Assembly (NCBI GenBank): GCA_018432615.1
Contig: JAHDSQ010000016.1
Location: forward strand, 28,898 to 92,897
Length of the DNA stretch: 64,000 nucleotides
Reading direction: 5' to 3'
DNA from: Clostridia bacterium
GTDB taxonomy: Bacteria > Bacillota > Peptococcia > DRI-13 > SM3-B62
The translations under genes and the position numbers were made by a program. Within the stretch, counting starts at the first letter, position 1; the number at the start of each line of letters is the position of its first letter. Positions 60,780-64,000 of the stretch are shown here, piece by piece. Under the pieces are notes generated by a model. It ran no database searches. It was given only the letters and a program-made list of their open reading frames with translations, and was not told the origin of the DNA.

Positions 60780-62297
60780 ATGTCAACAGGTAATATTGGA
60801 TTTGAAGAAACACTATGGAAAGCAGCTGATAAACTAAGAGGAAGCATGGACGCCAGTGATTATAAACACGTAGTATTGGGGTTACTCTTCCTGAAATACA
60901 TCTCTGATAAATTTGAAACAAAATACAATCAACTTTTAGAAGAAGGAGATGGATTTGAAGAAGACAGAGATGAATACACTTATGAGAATATCTTTTGGGT
61001 TCCCAAAGAAGCAAGATGGGATTATATTAAAGACAATGCCAAAGACCCTAAAGTAGGACAATATATTGATGATGCAATGATTTTAATTGAAAAAGAAAAT
61101 CCTACCTTAAAAGGTGTGTTGGATAAAAGATATGCAAGACCAGAGCTAGATAAAAGAAGGCTTGGAGAACTTATAGATTTGATTTCTACTATTAAGTTTC
61201 ATCAAAATGGAGAAAAAGATTTACTAGGAAGAGTATACGAATACTTCTTAGGCAAATTTGCTAGTGCTGAAGGAAAAGGCGGTGGAGAGTTCTATACACC
61301 CACAAGCGTTGTTAAGACTCTAGTTGAAATGATAGAACCCTATCAAGGTAGAATCTATGACCCTTGTTGTGGTTCAGGTGGAATGTTTGTTCAAAGTGAA
61401 AAATTTGTTGAAGAACATCAAGGGAAAATAGAAAACCTTTCAATATACGGTCAAGAACTAAATTCAACGACTTGGAAACTATGTAAAATGAATCTTGCCA
61501 TCAGAGGTTTAGATAGTAATTTAGGAGATCACCATGATGACACCTTCCATAATGATTTGCATAAAACATTGAAGGCAGACTATATCTTAGCAAACCCACC
61601 TTTCAATATTAGTGATTGGGGTGGAGATAAATTAACAGATGATGTGAGATGGAAATATGGAACACCACCAACAGGAAATGCAAACTATGCATGGCTTCAA
61701 CATATGGTTTATCATCTTGCACCAAATGGTGTAGCAGGGGTTGTACTTGCCAATGGAGCATTGAGTTCCAATACCTCTAATGAAGGAGAAATCAGAAAAA
61801 ATCTATTAGAAGATGATAAGGTTGATGCTATTGTAGCATTGCCTGATAAGTTGTTTTATTCTACAGGAATACCAGTTTCATTATGGATATTAAATAGAAA
61901 CAAAAAAGATAGTCCAAAGTTTAGAAGCAGAGAGCATGAAATACTTTTTATCGATGCCAGACATTTAGGAGAAATGATAGATAGAAGACATAGGGAATTA
62001 AATGAAGAGGATATTAAAAAGATTGCAGATACCTATCATCAGTGGAGAAATGTTGATGGTAGTTATGAAGATATAAAAGGTTTCTGTAAATCAGCGAAGC
62101 TTGAAGACGTAAGAGAGCATGAATATGTATTAACTCCAGGAAGATATGTAGGAATTGAAGATATAGAAGATGATGGCATACCTTTTGAAGAAAAAATGGA
62201 GAATATGACAAGTGAATTAGGAGAGTTGTTTGCTAAGTCCAGACGCCTAGAGGATGAGATTAGAAAGAATCTAGGAGGGATTGGGTATGAGTTTTAG
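60780..62297 (+). CDS. hsdM: Type I restriction-modification methyltransferase subunit
   Basis: Protein of 505 residues. The HsdM N-terminal helical domain ([20 protein letters not shown]) is followed by SAM motif [12 protein letters not shown] near 193 and motif [15 protein letters not shown] near 268-280. It methylates adenine within the HsdS-determined site. ATG 60780 follows GGGAGGA. It overlaps hsdS by 11 bases. All catalytic residues are intact, so modification could continue though the nuclease gene is broken. Confidence 0.95.
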   Translation: MSTGNIGFEETLWKAADKLRGSMDASDYKHVVLGLLFLKYISDKFETKYNQLLEEGDGFEEDRDEYTYENIFWVPKEARWDYIKDNAKDPKVGQYIDDAMILIEKENPTLKGVLDKRYARPELDKRRLGELIDLISTIKFHQNGEKDLLGRVYEYFLGKFASAEGKGGGEFYTPTSVVKTLVEMIEPYQGRIYDPCCGSGGMFVQSEKFVEEHQGKIENLSIYGQELNSTTWKLCKMNLAIRGLDSNLGDHHDDTFHNDLHKTLKADYILANPPFNISDWGGDKLTDDVRWKYGTPPTGNANYAWLQHMVYHLAPNGVAGVVLANGALSSNTSNEGEIRKNLLEDDKVDAIVALPDKLFYSTGIPVSLWILNRNKKDSPKFRSREHEILFIDARHLGEMIDRRHRELNEEDIKKIADTYHQWRNVDGSYEDIKGFCKSAKLEDVREHEYVLTPGRYVGIEDIEDDGIPFEEKMENMTSELGELFAKSRRLEDEIRKNLGGIGYEF

Positions 62298-63504
62298 TGA
62301 GTGGAGAGAAATAAAACTTGGGGACTTAGTCGATGTATCATCTAGCAAACGAATTTATGCAAAAGAATATGTTGATTCAGGGATTCCATTTTATAGAAGT
62401 AAAGAGATAATTGAAAAGAGCAAGGGTAATTATGTAAGTACAGAATTATATATATCAAAAGAAAGATTTAATGAACTTAAAAACAAATTTGGAGCACCAT
62501 CTCTTGGGGATATATTATTAACATCGGTTGGAACATTAGGTGTGCCTTATATTGTTAGAAAAGAGGAATTTTATTTTAAAGATGGTAATTTAACATGGAT
62601 AAAAAACTTTAAAGATAATTGTCATAATAAGTTTATTTTCTATTGGTTGCTAAGCCCAGATGGAGTGAATCAAATTAACACTAGGTGTATTGGTTCCACT
62701 CAAAAAGCTTTAACTATTGATACATTAAAGAAATTTGAATTAAAAATACCACCATATGAAGAACAAAAAGCCATAGCCCATATACTCTCAACCCTAGACG
62801 AAAAAATCGAAGTCAACAACCAGATCAACAAAACCCTTGAAAATATGGCACAAGCAATTTTTAAACAATGGTTTGTAGATTTTGAATTTCCAAATGAAGA
62901 TGGAGAATCTTATAAATCCAGTGGTGGAGAAATGGTTGAAAGTGAACTTGGGATGATACCTAAGGGTTGGGAAGTTGGTGTGTTAGGAGATATTATTAGT
63001 ATTTCAAGTGGTAAAAGACCTAAAAAGAAATCTAAGGAGCCATATGAAGAGTTTGTAATACCTCTTATTGGTGCAAGTTCAACTATGGGCTATGTTAAAG
63101 AATACAATTATTTTGAACCAATTATTATAATTGGAAGAGTTGGAACACATGGAGTTGTTCAACGATTTAAAGACAAAGTATGGGCATCAGATAATACATT
63201 GGTTATTAAATCGGAGTATTACGAATATGTTCATCAACTATTAGGGTTAATTGATTATGCTTCTTTAAATAGAGGGTCTACACAACCTTTAATAACCCAA
63301 ACTGATATCAAAAATGTAAGAATTCTTATTCCGTATAAAAGTATATTAAATCAATATGAAGAGTTGGTTGGTAAATTGTATGAGTTGGTTAATTCTAGGC
63401 TTGATGAAAATTCAAATTTAATAAATTTAAGAGACACACTCCTTCCAAAACTCATGTCAGGAGAAATCAGAGTACCGCTTAAAGAAGAAGGTGAAGTGTC
63501 ATGA
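62287..63504 (+). CDS. hsdS: Type I restriction-modification specificity subunit
   Basis: Protein of 405 residues with two target recognition domains (about 5-160 and 225-370) separated by the conserved helical region [20 protein letters not shown]; a second, shorter conserved helix follows near the C-terminus. It gives the bipartite recognition site. ATG 62287 has AGGAGG upstream. TRD sequence alone does not tell the site. It overlaps the following small gene by 4 bases. Confidence 0.93.
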   Translation: MSFSEWREIKLGDLVDVSSSKRIYAKEYVDSGIPFYRSKEIIEKSKGNYVSTELYISKERFNELKNKFGAPSLGDILLTSVGTLGVPYIVRKEEFYFKDGNLTWIKNFKDNCHNKFIFYWLLSPDGVNQINTRCIGSTQKALTIDTLKKFELKIPPYEEQKAIAHILSTLDEKIEVNNQINKTLENMAQAIFKQWFVDFEFPNEDGESYKSSGGEMVESELGMIPKGWEVGVLGDIISISSGKRPKKKSKEPYEEFVIPLIGASSTMGYVKEYNYFEPIIIIGRVGTHGVVQRFKDKVWASDNTLVIKSEYYEYVHQLLGLIDYASLNRGSTQPLITQTDIKNVRILIPYKSILNQYEELVGKLYELVNSRLDENSNLINLRDTLLPKLMSGEIRVPLKEEGEVS

Positions 63505-63704
63505 AATTTGGTATTAGAAAACCAAGTTTAAAGAAACGAATATCTGCAAGAACAAGCATAAAGAGACAAGTTGTCCATAGAGCAGGATTAAAAATGCCTA
63601 GAGGTTGGGGATGGCTTAGAAATCCAAAGAAATATGCGTACAATAAGGTATATAACAAAACATCTTTTGATATTTTTAAATTGATTAAAAAACTTTTTAA
63701 ATAA
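63501..63704 (+). CDS. Small basic protein between hsdS and hsdR
   Basis: Protein of 67 residues, very basic (starts [20 protein letters not shown], later GWLRNPKKYAYNKVYNKTSF). Such small proteins accompany mobile genes in Firmicutes; its function is unknown. The ATG overlaps the hsdS stop (ATGA), so it is cotranslated. It may bind nucleic acid because of its charge. Confidence 0.65.
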   Translation: MKFGIRKPSLKKRISARTSIKRQVVHRAGLKMPRGWGWLRNPKKYAYNKVYNKTSFDIFKLIKKLFK

Positions 63705-63729
63705 TTAGAGTTCGAAAGGGGGAAGGAAC

Positions 63730-63876
63730 TTGAGCTTATTCGAGAATTTTACAGAAGATTTTTTAGAAGAGGCTGCCATAGAGATCTTACAAGAATTAGG
63801 TTATGAGTATGTATTTGCACCTGACATCTCATGTGATGGGGAATATCCTGAAAGAAAAGATGTTTCAGCCATTTAG
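63730..63876 (+). pseudogene. hsdR: hsdR, truncated after about 44 codons by an insertion
   Basis: A TTG at 63730, with GGGGGAAGG upstream, begins LSLFENFTEDFLEEAAIEIL and continues QELGYEYVFAPDISCDGEYP, then ERKD. This is the start of a type I restriction subunit R. After ERKD the family usually continues with YSDVVL, but the sequence becomes VSAI and stops at TAG 63874-63876. The helicase and nuclease domains, about 1000 residues, are absent from the window. The break coincides with the start of what looks like an insertion sequence. Confidence 0.75.
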
Positions 63877-64000
63877 CAATGCCCTAAAGCTGACATGAAT
63901 GCCTGTCCATGATTTGCCCGAATTCCTGTCCTTGCGTATACCCAAGTCGGAGAAAAAATGCTAAAATAGCGTAAAAACATACGAAGAGGGTATACCAATG
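63860..64000 (+). mobile_element. Left end of an insertion sequence, probably IS21-like
   Basis: From about 63862 the DNA no longer codes for HsdR. It starts TGTTTCAGCC and carries repeated CCTGTCC blocks (about 63902-63908 and 63929-63936) around TGATTTGCCCG, a multi-repeat end of the IS21 kind. GAAGAGGG followed by ATG 63998-64000 would begin the transposase (istA). The right end is outside the window. Family assignment is tentative. Confidence 0.5.

Noticed and set aside
1..64000. CRISPR arrays and tRNA genes
   Set aside because: No regularly spaced repeats with unique spacers and no tRNA-like cloverleaf sequence were noticed. The periodic repeats in the tape measure gene are coding.

Overview
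The window looks like a Firmicutes genome of the class Clostridia. The evidence is strong AGGAGG-type ribosome binding sites, frequent GTG and TTG starts, an OmpR/VanR-type two-component system, a run of large serine recombinases and an HK97-fold siphophage typical of gut or soil Clostridia. Base composition changes sharply along the window: the phage is balanced in GC, the BREX block is moderately AT-rich and the type I restriction block at the right end is very AT-rich, so at least three segments have different origins.

Layout. 1-4.65 kb (+): the tail of an alpha/beta hydrolase, a response regulator and histidine kinase pair, a SAM methyltransferase, a membrane-anchored S33-type hydrolase and a small lipoprotein. 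4.8-43.24 kb (-): a nearly complete prophage. Read on the minus strand it runs from a sigma-like HTH protein and replication genes (SNF2 helicase, PolA-type polymerase, primase-helicase, VRR-NUC nuclease), through a late regulator and a terminator, into HNH, TerS, MetK, two ParB-N methyltransferases, TerL, portal, ClpP-like protease, capsid, head fiber, connectors, tail tube, gpG/gpGT, tape measure, Dit, Tal, receptor-binding or hydrolase genes, holin and amidase, and ends in a SHOCT protein and three serine recombinase genes. No CI/Cro-type repressor is visible. A 40-bp direct repeat (34/40 identical) brackets the phage core between the SHOCT and sigma-like genes.

43.5-59.74 kb (+): a defence island that appears to be one long transcription unit behind a consensus promoter (TTGACA, 17 bp, TATAAT). 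It starts with a three-gene ABC-three-component (ABC-3C) cassette ending in a DUF3732 ATPase, continues with two small HTH regulators, and then has brxF, brxC/pglY, pglXI, two small accessory genes, brxHII, pglZ and brxA. This is the BREX type 3 order. 59.75-60.05 kb: an integration scar with three 19-bp copies coding for DL(L/F)PRT and a HVETCVLL tail, which look like the C-terminus of the 23S rRNA methyltransferase RlmD, followed by a good terminator.

60.1-64 kb (+): an AT-rich type I restriction-modification operon with its own HTH controller and paired palindromic operators, hsdM, hsdS and a small basic protein. hsdR is cut after about 44 codons by what looks like the left end of an insertion sequence, probably IS21-like, so the modification half is left without its nuclease within the window.

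Taken together, the prophage carries SAM synthetase and methyltransferases, and the host side carries SAM-dependent BREX and type I modification. The most notable points are the ABC-3C/BREX-3 arrangement, the BrxF without a Walker A motif, the rlmD att-like scar, the 40-bp repeat pair and several structured RNA leaders.
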